A stretch of DNA of 64,000 nucleotides, taken from contig JBLXCH010000002.1 of the NCBI GenBank assembly GCA_048265065.1, forward strand, positions 27,828 to 91,827. Reading direction: 5' to 3'. Numbering within the stretch: the first letter of the stretch is position 1; the number at the start of each line of letters is the position of its first letter. Made by a program: the position numbers and the translations under genes. This document shows, in pieces, positions 9,400-17,732 of this stretch. The stretch comes from Motiliproteus sp048265065 (lineage in GTDB: Bacteria > Pseudomonadota > Gammaproteobacteria > Pseudomonadales > Balneatricaceae). The notes below the pieces were generated by a model. The model was not told where the DNA came from. It made no database searches and saw only the letters and a program-made list of their open reading frames with translations.

Positions 9400-11067
9400 T
9401 TACTTCCGACGAATATCGTCTTGTACGCCCTTAATGCTGCGAGCCCAAGGTTTTCTTTGTTTTAAGTCGTTGGGTAGGGAGCGGATAGCCGTGACTGCTT
9501 CATCACGGTTCTGGTATTGGCCATAAACAACCACGTACCAAGGCTTTTCTTTGTAGATAGTAGAGAAGTAGTAGAATTTGCTGCGGTCAGCCCTCGATTG
9601 AATGAAACCAACCACGCTAGACTCTTTTCTCGCTCCCAGCATCTGTAATGTATACCCATTGCTGTCCCAACTCAATAATTCGTCTTCACGAAGTAAAGGG
9701 TTTTTGGGTTTAATGATCATGGGTTTGACAGGTGAGGCTACCACTTTCTCTGCAACCGTAGGCTGTTCAATGAGCGATGAGCCAGCGTTTTCGTTTGCTT
9801 TGCTTACTGTCTTAGCGGGTTTTAATTGTAACACTAGTTTGTTTTTTGCTGGTGTTGTTAATACCGGCGGTTCTTCTTCATTAACGTCTTTTGCTGAGGT
9901 TTGCGGGGCTTGCTCCGCGATTATGAGATTGTCCGGATTTTCATTGAGTGGTTCTTTTTCAGTTGGCGATGTTGGACTTTGCTCTACCGTTGTTGCCGTA
10001 CCCGCTTTTTCCGTGTTAACCGTGCTGCTTTGCTGTTCTGGGTTGTTTAAAGAGGGTGGCGCTTTGGTGGTTTGGGCTTGAGCTATTGCAGGCGTTGACG
10101 GTGAAATCGCTGCTGCCTCTGTAGGCGGCAGTGCAGGCTTAGTTTGCTGTGGTGTCGTCAGCTTAGTTGAATCAACAGGTGTTGGTAAGCTAATGCTTAC
10201 TTGGTCAGTATTGCTCGGTGATTGAGTATATAAGGACCAGAGCATGTAACCGGCGACAGTACTTACGCCAATCAAGGCTAGCGCCAGTAATGAGGTACCA
10301 GCGAGCTTTCGTAAGTTGAGCGTTTTTTGCTCGGTAGAGGGATTGTTGAGCTCTTGTTGTAGCGCTTTTTCTATTAACCCCGGTAAACCAAAAGAGCGCT
10401 GATGAACTTGATTGATTCTTGACTTGCTCAGTAATTGCGTTTCCTCAGCATGGTGATGTTCAAGAAAGGCTGTGGTTTCAGCAAGGTCTAATGCTGGAAG
10501 CTCAACAAAATGGCATAAATTTTCAGGGATAGAGGCAATTTGAGAGCTGTGCTTTATTTTCTCTGCGAATACTGGTTGTGCTGAAATAACAAGATGAGGG
10601 CGGATGCTTTCGTCAAGTTCCTGAAAGGTTTCTAAAAGTAGATTGAGTGCGCTCTTATCCAACGATTCGCCATTATCGATGAGCAAAAACAAGAATCGGT
10701 TGGCGGCGCTGAGTTTTTGCAACTCTGATACCATTTGTGCGAATAAGCGAGAAGGATCGGCACCATACTCGCCGTCGATACCGAGCTTATCGTTAATCGC
10801 TTTGAGTAGTTCGCTATTGTTGGTGTCATAGTTTGAAGTGAAGTGAACAGAAACCGCTTCTTGGTGAGGGAAGCGTTGAGATAGCAGATGCACAATGGTG
10901 CTTTTGCCGCTTCCTTGGGGGCCGGTTAGCACTTGTATAACTGGGCTATATCGCCCCAGGTGCTCTAGTTTACCGAGCACCTGCTGATGGCTTCCCGGCA
11001 AGAAAGTCTTTTTTCCCCTATTGCTAGGCTGAAGTGTTGGCGCTAACTCGGCTAGAGGATCATTCAT
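9400..11067 (-). CDS. damX: DamX-like AAA-ATPase/SPOR-domain cell-division protein
   Basis: A 555-residue inner-membrane protein. The N-terminal cytoplasmic part is an AAA-type domain with an intact Walker A (GPQGSGKS, 49-56) and a Walker-B-like LFLLID (126-131). A single membrane segment follows at about 257-279. Next is a long Pro/Thr/Ala/Gln-rich periplasmic linker, and finally a SPOR domain (about 470-550) of the kind that binds denuded septal peptidoglycan. The aroK-aroB-damX order is conserved. It is longer than E. coli DamX because of the ATPase part. It lies 28 bases downstream of aroB in the same operon. Confidence 0.85.
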   Translation of the reverse strand: MNDPLAELAPTLQPSNRGKKTFLPGSHQQVLGKLEHLGRYSPVIQVLTGPQGSGKSTIVHLLSQRFPHQEAVSVHFTSNYDTNNSELLKAINDKLGIDGEYGADPSRLFAQMVSELQKLSAANRFLFLLIDNGESLDKSALNLLLETFQELDESIRPHLVISAQPVFAEKIKHSSQIASIPENLCHFVELPALDLAETTAFLEHHHAEETQLLSKSRINQVHQRSFGLPGLIEKALQQELNNPSTEQKTLNLRKLAGTSLLALALIGVSTVAGYMLWSLYTQSPSNTDQVSISLPTPVDSTKLTTPQQTKPALPPTEAAAISPSTPAIAQAQTTKAPPSLNNPEQQSSTVNTEKAGTATTVEQSPTSPTEKEPLNENPDNLIIAEQAPQTSAKDVNEEEPPVLTTPAKNKLVLQLKPAKTVSKANENAGSSLIEQPTVAEKVVASPVKPMIIKPKNPLLREDELLSWDSNGYTLQMLGARKESSVVGFIQSRADRSKFYYFSTIYKEKPWYVVVYGQYQNRDEAVTAIRSLPNDLKQRKPWARSIKGVQDDIRRK

Positions 11068-11095
11068 CGCTCATTCTGTCTCAGAGGTAGTCCAG

Positions 11096-12178
11096 TTATA
11101 GGGTTTCATTATCAAGTACTTCTAGCAGGTTTTCTGTGCTGAAGTTGGACGTTACCACGGCTTGTCCAATGGACTCCAATAAGATCAGTCGTAGCTGACC
11201 ATCAATGACTTTTTTATCTACCGCCATTAAATCGATGAAGTCCTCTTTGCGCATTCCTTTAGGCGGGCTGAGAGGAAGTTTGGCGGCGGCTAGCACCGCA
11301 GCTACACGGTCGACGTCTTCGCTAGATAGCCAGCCTTCTTTTTCCGACAGTTTGGCTGCCAGCATGGTTCCTGCTCCAACAGCTTCCCCATGTAACCAGC
11401 CGCCGTAGCCTGCAAAGTTTTCAATGGCGTGGCCGAATGTGTGCCCCAAATTTAACAGGGCGCGAATGCCCGCTTCTTTTTCGTCTTCTGCCACGACTTC
11501 CGCTTTAATTTCGCAGCTTCTATAAATCGCTTTGATCAGCGTTTTCGGATTTCGCTGTTGAAGTTTGGCCATGTTGCTTTCGAGCCAGAGCAAATAATCT
11601 TCATCAAGAATTAAGCCGTATTTGATGACCTCAGCGAGTCCGGCGGCAAGTTCAGTATCAGGCAGGGTGTTGAGTGTATCCGTATCAATGACCACGCATT
11701 GTGGCTGATGAAAAGCACCAATCATGTTTTTCCCAGCGGGATGGTTTACGCCGGTTTTGCCGCCTACTGATGAGTCTACCTGGGAGAGTAAGGTCGTCGG
11801 GATTTGGATGAAATCCACGCCGCGTTGGTAGCAAGCGGCAGCAAAACCGGTCATGTCGCCAATAACACCCCCGCCAAGAGCAACGAGTGTTGTCGTGCGA
11901 TTGTGCTTGTGCTCAAGCAGTCCATCAAAAATTAGATTCAGTGTGTCGAGATTTTTGAAGGCCTCACCGTCTGGCAAAATGACGGATTGTGTTTGAAAGT
12001 CAGTTAGCCCAGCTAACACCGTATCTAAGTAAAGAGGCGCTATGGTTTCGTTGGTGACGACCATCACCTGTTTACCACGGATATAGGAAACCCACAGCTC
12101 AGGCTGATTGAGGAGGTCTTGGCCGATAAATATAGGGTAGGAACGCTCTTCTAACGCAACATCTAGACGGGCATGCAT
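11096..12178 (-). CDS. aroB: 3-dehydroquinate synthase
   Basis: Second step of the shikimate pathway: converts DAHP to 3-dehydroquinate using NAD and a divalent metal. The protein has 360 residues with the conserved ALGGGVIGDMTGFAAA nucleotide-binding stretch, the PTTLLSQVDSSVGGKTGVN substrate segment, and the metal-ligand region around GHTFGHAIE. It lies 15 bases after aroK and is co-oriented with it, as in most gammaproteobacteria. Nothing unusual is seen. Confidence 0.97.
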   Translation of the reverse strand: MHARLDVALEERSYPIFIGQDLLNQPELWVSYIRGKQVMVVTNETIAPLYLDTVLAGLTDFQTQSVILPDGEAFKNLDTLNLIFDGLLEHKHNRTTTLVALGGGVIGDMTGFAAACYQRGVDFIQIPTTLLSQVDSSVGGKTGVNHPAGKNMIGAFHQPQCVVIDTDTLNTLPDTELAAGLAEVIKYGLILDEDYLLWLESNMAKLQQRNPKTLIKAIYRSCEIKAEVVAEDEKEAGIRALLNLGHTFGHAIENFAGYGGWLHGEAVGAGTMLAAKLSEKEGWLSSEDVDRVAAVLAAAKLPLSPPKGMRKEDFIDLMAVDKKVIDGQLRLILLESIGQAVVTSNFSTENLLEVLDNETL

Positions 12179-12193
12179 AGCAACTGTGACCTA

Positions 12194-12700
12194 TTACTGT
12201 GATTCGATTTTGTCGATTATCTCACGAACAACAGTTTTAGGTCGACGTCGGTCGGTGTCAATATGTATGTCACAAACTTCGCTGTAAATTGGGTGTCTTA
12301 ATTCCATTAACTGAGTCAGGACATCGGTTCGATCTTGATTTTGCAGCAGTGGGCGATTGCGATCTTTTGCGGTTCGCTGCACTTGTTGTGTGATGGACGC
12401 ATGAAGATAGACAACAATGCCTCGGGACTGAAGAAAACGGCGGTTTTCCTCGCGAATTATGGCACCGCCACCTGTGGCTAAAACGATATTCGATAATTGC
12501 GTGAGTTCATCGATTACTACAGATTCTCTTTTGCGAAAGCCGTCTTCGCCTTCAACATCAAAAATCCAGGGAATATCGGCGCCTGCGCGGGTTTCGATCT
12601 CTTTATCAGAGTCTTTGAACTCAAGCATGAGCTCTTTGGCAAGTTGTCGACCTATGGTGCTTTTACCTGCACCCATAGGCCCTATAAGGAATATATTCAA
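12194..12700 (-). CDS. aroK: Shikimate kinase I
   Basis: Phosphorylates shikimate at the 3-position with ATP. The protein has 168 residues with a Walker A motif GPMGAGKS (7-14), the substrate-binding DSDKEIE segment, the GGGAI loop, and the lid region with RNRPLL. It follows pilQ after 9 bases, the conserved pilQ-aroK-aroB arrangement. It is placed as AroK rather than AroL by context. Confidence 0.95.
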   Translation of the reverse strand: MNIFLIGPMGAGKSTIGRQLAKELMLEFKDSDKEIETRAGADIPWIFDVEGEDGFRKRESVVIDELTQLSNIVLATGGGAIIREENRRFLQSRGIVVYLHASITQQVQRTAKDRNRPLLQNQDRTDVLTQLMELRHPIYSEVCDIHIDTDRRRPKTVVREIIDKIESQ

Positions 12701-12709
12701 AGGATTCGG

Positions 12710-14806
12710 CTATCGCGCAGTAATGGATTCTTCAATGATTTTTGGCGTAATAAATACCAAAAGCTCAGTTTTGCTGTTATTGCGTTGGCGGTGTTTGAAC
12801 AGATTGCCAATGATGGGTAAGTCACCAAAGAAAGGTACGCGAGTTACCGATTCAGAAGTCTCGTTCTTAAATACCCCACCTAAGACGATGGTTTCACCGT
12901 TATCAACAAGCACTTGAGTTTCAACTTCGTTAGTGACAATACCAACTTCACCGTTAGGTAGTTCTTCACCGACCGAATCTTGATTGACCTTCAAATCGAG
13001 AATTAGGCGATTGTCCGGTGTGATCTGCGGTGTGACGTCTAAGCCAAGGACCACTTCTTTGAATTCGATACTGACCTCGCCGTCTTCAACGGTTTGGAAA
13101 GGAATCTCATCACCAGATTGAATCTTGGCTGCTTTACCGTCAGCAGTGATGATTTTCGGTTGAGAAACAACCTCTGCCTTACCGTCTGACTCTAGTGCAG
13201 AAATTTCAAACTGCAGGAGGGTGCTGCTGTCGCTGAAACCAATGGCTAAGGTTGAGGCGCCGATGCTGGTTGCGCCAAGGTCCACGTTAAGGGCGCTGGC
13301 ATCTAATGCGGCGGAACGGTCAGCAAGAGCAGGGTATAGATTGTCGACATTGCCACCAGCAACGAAACGGCTGCTGCCGCCGAGGTCAGATGTGTAGCCA
13401 CCACCCCATTTAACACCGATTTCTTTGCTCACATCAGTGCTAACGGTAACGATACGGGCTTCGATCATAACTTGACGAACGGGTATGTCGAGTTTTTTCA
13501 GGGCTTTGCGAACTTTTGCTAAATTACGATCAGTGTCTTGGATTAGTAGCATGTTGGTGCGAGGGTCTGACTTAACGCTACCTCGTTCGGACAGTAACCC
13601 TTGTTCTGTACCAAGTAGAGCAACAATATCACCCGCTTTAGCATAGTTAACTTGTAGGAACTCGGTACTTAATGGTGCTAGCTCTTCTACTTGCTTGTTG
13701 GTTTCTAGCTCGAAGCGTTCACGCTCTGCAATTTCTGCTGCAGGTGCAATCATCATGACATTACCAATAACCCGCTTATCCAAACTCTTAGTTTTAAGCA
13801 CTAGATCCAGCGCTTGATCCCAAGGAACGTTTTTAAGTCTCAGTGTGATGTTACCGCCAACGGTGTCACTGACGACTAAATTTAAATCAGTCACATCGGC
13901 AATAATCTGTAGCACAGATCGAATATCGATATCTTGGAAATTTAGACTGAGTTTTTCGCCGGTGTATGGAAATTTGTTACGTTCGCGGTCATCAGCATCT
14001 TCGCTGCTTACCGGTTTGAAATCGACAATAAGCTGATTGTCCGACTGATAGGCAAGGTAGTCGTATGGTTGGGCGCTTGGTTTGATGAGAACGCTTGTAT
14101 TATTGCCTTCGCCAATGGCGTCGATAAAGGTGACAGGCGTCGCAAAATCTTGCACATCAATACGCTGCTCTAAGTTCGCAGGAATTTGAGCGCCAATAAG
14201 GTTTACAACAACATTGGAGCCTTCTTCGACAATATCGATACCGGCTTTACTGTCTGTCATATTAATTAAGATGCGGCCAAGGTCACCATCGATGCGGCGA
14301 AAATCAATGCTTTGAACTTGAGTTCGGGCAGCCTTGGCTTGTGCGCTAAACGTTTTTTGTGGTGACTGTGTTGCAACTTCTGTTGTCGCCCCGGATCCGA
14401 AGACGATAAATAAGCTGTTACCTTTTACGTAGGTGTCATATTCGGCAGATTCATACAGGTTGGCAATGATGCGTACGCGCCCTTTGACTTCAGCAAAATT
14501 GATGCTGTCGACCTGTCCGCTTTTGATATCAAGGCTTTTCGTGCCTAGGCCGTTAGTGGTTTCAAATAGGTCAAGGACGACACGAGCGGGGCTCTCTATT
14601 TTGTAGCTTTGTGGCGCGGCGGGTGGCGCGTCGAAATCAAAACGAACCTCCATTTTGTTGCCGGGCAGTGAGACGAAAGCGGTATCAATGATTTGCACCT
14701 CAGCACGGGCAGACATGCTCAACAGGAGCAGCCCTACAAGAGCCATAAGCCATTGACTGACGTTAAATGCGGACAAATTAGGGATCAATTTATTATGTGC
14801 TACCAT
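12710..14806 (-). CDS. pilQ: Type IV pilus secretin PilQ
   Basis: Outer-membrane secretin through which the pilus exits. I chose the ATG at 14806 (698 residues), 8 bases after the pilP stop. It gives a normal signal peptide (positively charged start, hydrophobic core, SARA cleavage site near residue 36), whereas the longer reading (14863) would overlap pilP by 49 bases. Order: two AMIN domains (peptidoglycan binding, roughly residues 35-270), an STN/secretin N-terminal domain (about 290-360), an N1-type domain, then the secretin beta domain with VPFFGDLPIIGNLF near the C-terminus. It is the last gene of pilMNOPQ. Confidence 0.95.
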   Translation of the reverse strand: MVAHNKLIPNLSAFNVSQWLMALVGLLLLSMSARAEVQIIDTAFVSLPGNKMEVRFDFDAPPAAPQSYKIESPARVVLDLFETTNGLGTKSLDIKSGQVDSINFAEVKGRVRIIANLYESAEYDTYVKGNSLFIVFGSGATTEVATQSPQKTFSAQAKAARTQVQSIDFRRIDGDLGRILINMTDSKAGIDIVEEGSNVVVNLIGAQIPANLEQRIDVQDFATPVTFIDAIGEGNNTSVLIKPSAQPYDYLAYQSDNQLIVDFKPVSSEDADDRERNKFPYTGEKLSLNFQDIDIRSVLQIIADVTDLNLVVSDTVGGNITLRLKNVPWDQALDLVLKTKSLDKRVIGNVMMIAPAAEIAERERFELETNKQVEELAPLSTEFLQVNYAKAGDIVALLGTEQGLLSERGSVKSDPRTNMLLIQDTDRNLAKVRKALKKLDIPVRQVMIEARIVTVSTDVSKEIGVKWGGGYTSDLGGSSRFVAGGNVDNLYPALADRSAALDASALNVDLGATSIGASTLAIGFSDSSTLLQFEISALESDGKAEVVSQPKIITADGKAAKIQSGDEIPFQTVEDGEVSIEFKEVVLGLDVTPQITPDNRLILDLKVNQDSVGEELPNGEVGIVTNEVETQVLVDNGETIVLGGVFKNETSESVTRVPFFGDLPIIGNLFKHRQRNNSKTELLVFITPKIIEESITAR

Positions 14807-14814
14807 CGGGATGC

Positions 14815-15387
14815 CTATTGATTTTGTTCTGTCAGTACAAGGTTTCGAGGGCGCTTCATCCATCCGTCTCGACCATTGGGTACAATTTCTACAATATCTA
14901 ACTGGGTTTCGTTAACTAGGGCGATTTCACCGTAGTTTCGACCTATATAGTTACCAGAGTGGACGCGATGGATTTCTCCATTACCGTCTTTAATGAGAGC
15001 GCTTAGTTCGCCGCCATCCAGCATTTGAATTGTGCCGACCATCGTCAGTTGTTCAAGCTTGAAGGCTTCCAATGGCTCTTTCGGACGTTCGAAATCTGGC
15101 TTAAGGTCATTTTTAATTAACTGCTCATCTTCTTCGGTAGGCTCTATACGAATTAGTGGCTGGAATGGGCCGCGTAAACTCGTGGCTCTGTAAAGGAAGC
15201 TTTCATATGGCTTAAACTCTGGCAGTGGTTCAATTCGCCCTGCGGGTTTAGCATCGGTTTCTTGGACAAAACGTTTTAAGTCCGTCGTGTCATCCACCTT
15301 GATGCAGCCTGACAACGCTACAAGGGTAGCGATGCAGATCGCGAATTGTTTGATCCATTTCATCATAGGATTATTCGCTGTCATCAT
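14815..15387 (-). CDS. pilP: Type IV pilus lipoprotein PilP
   Basis: A 190-residue lipoprotein that links the inner-membrane PilN/PilO complex to the secretin PilQ. The signal sequence ends in a lipobox LSGC (Cys28 in this reading). The domain after it contains the family's LEQLTMVGTIQ segment and a C-terminal beta domain. The annotated start overlaps pilO by 17 bases. An in-frame ATG pair at 15366/15363 would give a more usual signal length and avoid the overlap, but no clear ribosome-binding site decides between them. Confidence 0.92.
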   Translation of the reverse strand: MMTANNPMMKWIKQFAICIATLVALSGCIKVDDTTDLKRFVQETDAKPAGRIEPLPEFKPYESFLYRATSLRGPFQPLIRIEPTEEDEQLIKNDLKPDFERPKEPLEAFKLEQLTMVGTIQMLDGGELSALIKDGNGEIHRVHSGNYIGRNYGEIALVNETQLDIVEIVPNGRDGWMKRPRNLVLTEQNQ

Positions 15388-15976
15388 AACGGTAAGTTTT
15401 GGCTGATATTTTCATGCTCAGATCTCCACTGGCTGAAACCGGTGAGATCCCAAAATCATGCAAAGTCACAATTCGAGGTAGTGCAGCAACCCCGCTGACG
15501 AACTCGCCTAGCTGGTGATAGCTGCCTTTTACTTGGATGTTGATTGGCAGCTCGATATAAAACTTCACTTTTTTCTCAGGTGCCAGAGATATGACATCAA
15601 AAGAAAGCCCGCTGTCTAAACCGATTTCAGTGATGTCTTCGAGTAAACCCGGTACTTCGGTGTCAGTAGGTAGTTGTTTTTTCAGCTCTTCAAACTTTTC
15701 TTCCACATCCGCCATTTGCTGCTTGAGAGCGGCGAGATTAGCAACTTGAAAGGCCTTTATTTCATATTGACGTTTCAGGTCAGGTTCTTTTTTGACTTCT
15801 TGTTCGTGTTTAACCAATAAATCTTTAATGTAGAAGTGGTATCCAGCTGCGACGCCTGCACCCAAAATAATGACATAAAAGATGACCTTAACACCGATAG
15901 GCCAATTACCTGCGGTATTGAAGTCCAGATTGTTGACATCAAAACCGCGGAAGCTATTTTTTAGACCATTTAACAT
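15371..15976 (-). CDS. pilO: Type IV pilus inner-membrane protein PilO
   Basis: A 201-residue protein with a short cytoplasmic head, one membrane helix (about residues 28-48), a charged coiled-coil region and a C-terminal ferredoxin-like domain. It pairs with PilN in the periplasm to form the alignment complex. The start codon overlaps the pilN stop (TAATG), implying coupled translation. The coiled coil, LKQQMADVEEKFEELKKQLP, is followed by a region typical of the family. Confidence 0.94.
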   Translation of the reverse strand: MLNGLKNSFRGFDVNNLDFNTAGNWPIGVKVIFYVIILGAGVAAGYHFYIKDLLVKHEQEVKKEPDLKRQYEIKAFQVANLAALKQQMADVEEKFEELKKQLPTDTEVPGLLEDITEIGLDSGLSFDVISLAPEKKVKFYIELPINIQVKGSYHQLGEFVSGVAALPRIVTLHDFGISPVSASGDLSMKISAKTYRYDDSE

Positions 15977-16527
15977 TAGCCATCCTCCGGTTTAGGTTTG
16001 GATAGGCCGACTTGCAGCTTAAAGGTTTTGTATTCTGCCCCGCGGCCTACATTGCTCAAATTTGGTTCTGCGAACCAAGGTGACCGATCCAGGTTACGCA
16101 TCAACTGGGAAACATCTTTGTTAGCTTTTGCGCGACCATCAATACTCACGCGTTGATCTTTTCGGCTTAATGAGCTGTACCATAGGTCTTCTGGCATTAC
16201 CCGTACTAAATCATCAAAGACCCGTACGATGACAGGACGATTACCTTGCAGTTCTTGAATCGCGTTAAGGCGTTCTAAAAGCTTAGCTCGTTTCTCTTTA
16301 AGCTCTTTGATTTCCTTAACTTTGATATCCAGTGTTTTGATTTCCCCGCGTAGGAAATTATTGCGCGTTAACTGCTTGTCGGTTTGTGATTCAATATAAA
16401 AACCGGTACCAAAAACAATGGTTCCCGCCAATAGTAGAAAAAGGAAGCTGGTCGTTGCGAAGTTTCGCTGTCTTACTTGGCGGCGGTCTTCTCGCCAAGG
16501 TCTGAGGTTAATTAACGTCGTTGCCAT
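15976..16527 (-). CDS. pilN: Type IV pilus inner-membrane protein PilN
   Basis: A 183-residue protein. The first residues (INLRPWRE) form the conserved N-terminal peptide that binds cytoplasmic PilM. One membrane helix follows at about 24-45, then a coiled coil and a ferredoxin-like periplasmic domain that dimerises with PilO. It starts 2 bases after pilM and shares a TAATG overlap with pilO. Confidence 0.95.
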   Translation of the reverse strand: MATTLINLRPWREDRRQVRQRNFATTSFLFLLLAGTIVFGTGFYIESQTDKQLTRNNFLRGEIKTLDIKVKEIKELKEKRAKLLERLNAIQELQGNRPVIVRVFDDLVRVMPEDLWYSSLSRKDQRVSIDGRAKANKDVSQLMRNLDRSPWFAEPNLSNVGRGAEYKTFKLQVGLSKPKPEDG

Positions 16528-16529
16528 AA

Positions 16530-17591
16530 TTACTCCGCGAAGCTCCGTAATGCTAGCCCGCAGGCTAAGACTAATGAAGAAGCGTCGCTTTGAAATTTGT
16601 TCGGGTTAATTTTTGAGCCAAATTGCATATTTGCAAAAGGGTTAGCAACTTGTGTGGTGATACCAAGCTCTTGTTCGACGACTTCGGCGATGCCCGCTAA
16701 ACCGGATGTGCCACCGGCAAGAAGAATTGCGTCTAGCTCGGAGTGACTTCCGGATGAATAATAAAACTGAAGCGCACGGGAGATCTGTTGTGCCGCGGTT
16801 TGCTTAAAGGGCTCGACATAGTTTTGCTGTATATCGTCAGGCAAGGAGCCGGATTTTTTAGCGTGCTCGACTTCGTCGAGGCTCATGTCAGAGATTTGGC
16901 TAATCGAAATCGATAGATCGTTGCCACCGAAAACTTGCTCACGATTGTAAGTTACCACGCCGTCTTCAAATACATAAAGTGACATGCTTGAGGCGCCGAT
17001 CTCGACCATCCCGACGGTTTTTCCGTCAAGGTCGTGTGGGCCGATTAAGTGTTCATAGACACGTTCTAAAGCAAAGGTATCAACATCGATGACGTCGCAG
17101 TCTAGCCCTGCACCATTCACCGAATCTTCGCGAGATTGAACGCTATCTTGCCGGCACGCAACGAGAATCACCTGATTGAGGTTTTTATCGTCTTCTACGG
17201 GGCCGAGAACTTGAAAGTCGATCGCTACTTCATCCAATGGGTAGGGGATGTATTGGTCGGCTTCTACTTGAATTTGATCTTCTAGCTCGTCTTCAGTGAA
17301 CGAATTACTGAATTCGAGGTTCTTAGTAATAACGCCTGAAGCAGGCACTGATGTTGCTGCTAGTTTGGTTTTTACGTTGGCAACTTTGATCGCGCGCTTG
17401 ATGGCGTCCGCGACAATAGGAACTTCTTGGACGTTGTTATCAATGACAGCGCCGTCAGGGAGGTGTGTAATAGCGTAGCTGTCTACTCGGAACCCTTTTG
17501 AGTGACGGCTAAGTCCTAATAGCTTGATATAGGAAGAGCCAATATCGACTCCGACTAAAGCTTTAGGTTTTGATTTAAATAGACTCGACAC
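16530..17591 (-). CDS. pilM: Type IV pilus actin-like ATPase PilM
   Basis: A cytoplasmic actin-fold protein (353 residues) that binds the N-terminal peptide of PilN and helps couple the pilus motors. Visible marks are the phosphate-binding VGVDIGSSYIKLL near residues 13-25, a second phosphate loop around VEIGASSMSLY, and the adenosine motif LAGGTSGLAG. It is the first gene of pilMNOPQ and is divergent from ponA across 141 bases, the arrangement conserved in Pseudomonas. Confidence 0.96.
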   Translation of the reverse strand: MSSLFKSKPKALVGVDIGSSYIKLLGLSRHSKGFRVDSYAITHLPDGAVIDNNVQEVPIVADAIKRAIKVANVKTKLAATSVPASGVITKNLEFSNSFTEDELEDQIQVEADQYIPYPLDEVAIDFQVLGPVEDDKNLNQVILVACRQDSVQSREDSVNGAGLDCDVIDVDTFALERVYEHLIGPHDLDGKTVGMVEIGASSMSLYVFEDGVVTYNREQVFGGNDLSISISQISDMSLDEVEHAKKSGSLPDDIQQNYVEPFKQTAAQQISRALQFYYSSGSHSELDAILLAGGTSGLAGIAEVVEQELGITTQVANPFANMQFGSKINPNKFQSDASSLVLACGLALRSFAE

Positions 17592-17673
17592 TGCAGGTTC
17601 CCTGTCTAAAATTATGTAGCCTAGAAGATCTTAACCCGTATTAATGGGATTTAAAAAGATCCAGTTTCGATTT

Positions 17674-17702
17674 TTGTCATTAAACTGGCATTATTATATA
17701 TC
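17674..17702 (+). promoter_or_regulatory. Candidate sigma-70 promoter for ponA
   Basis: TTGTCA (17674-17679) and TATATC (17697-17702) are separated by 17 bases in the pilM/ponA divergent region, 30 bases upstream of the ponA start. The AT-rich context allows other -10 choices (TATATA at 17695). The assignment rests on sequence match only. Confidence 0.35.
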
Positions 17703-17732
17703 GCCATCGACGGCTTTCGCTTTAAGGTTATT

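Noticed and set aside
9602..10081. 159-codon open frame on the plus strand inside damX
   Set aside because: Lies antisense to the damX linker; its Ser/Gly/Ala-rich composition is the mirror of the Pro/Thr/Ala linker. No start context or family similarity.
14806..14863. Longer pilQ start overlapping pilP
   Set aside because: Would place 19 non-conserved residues before a good signal peptide and overlap pilP by 49 bases.
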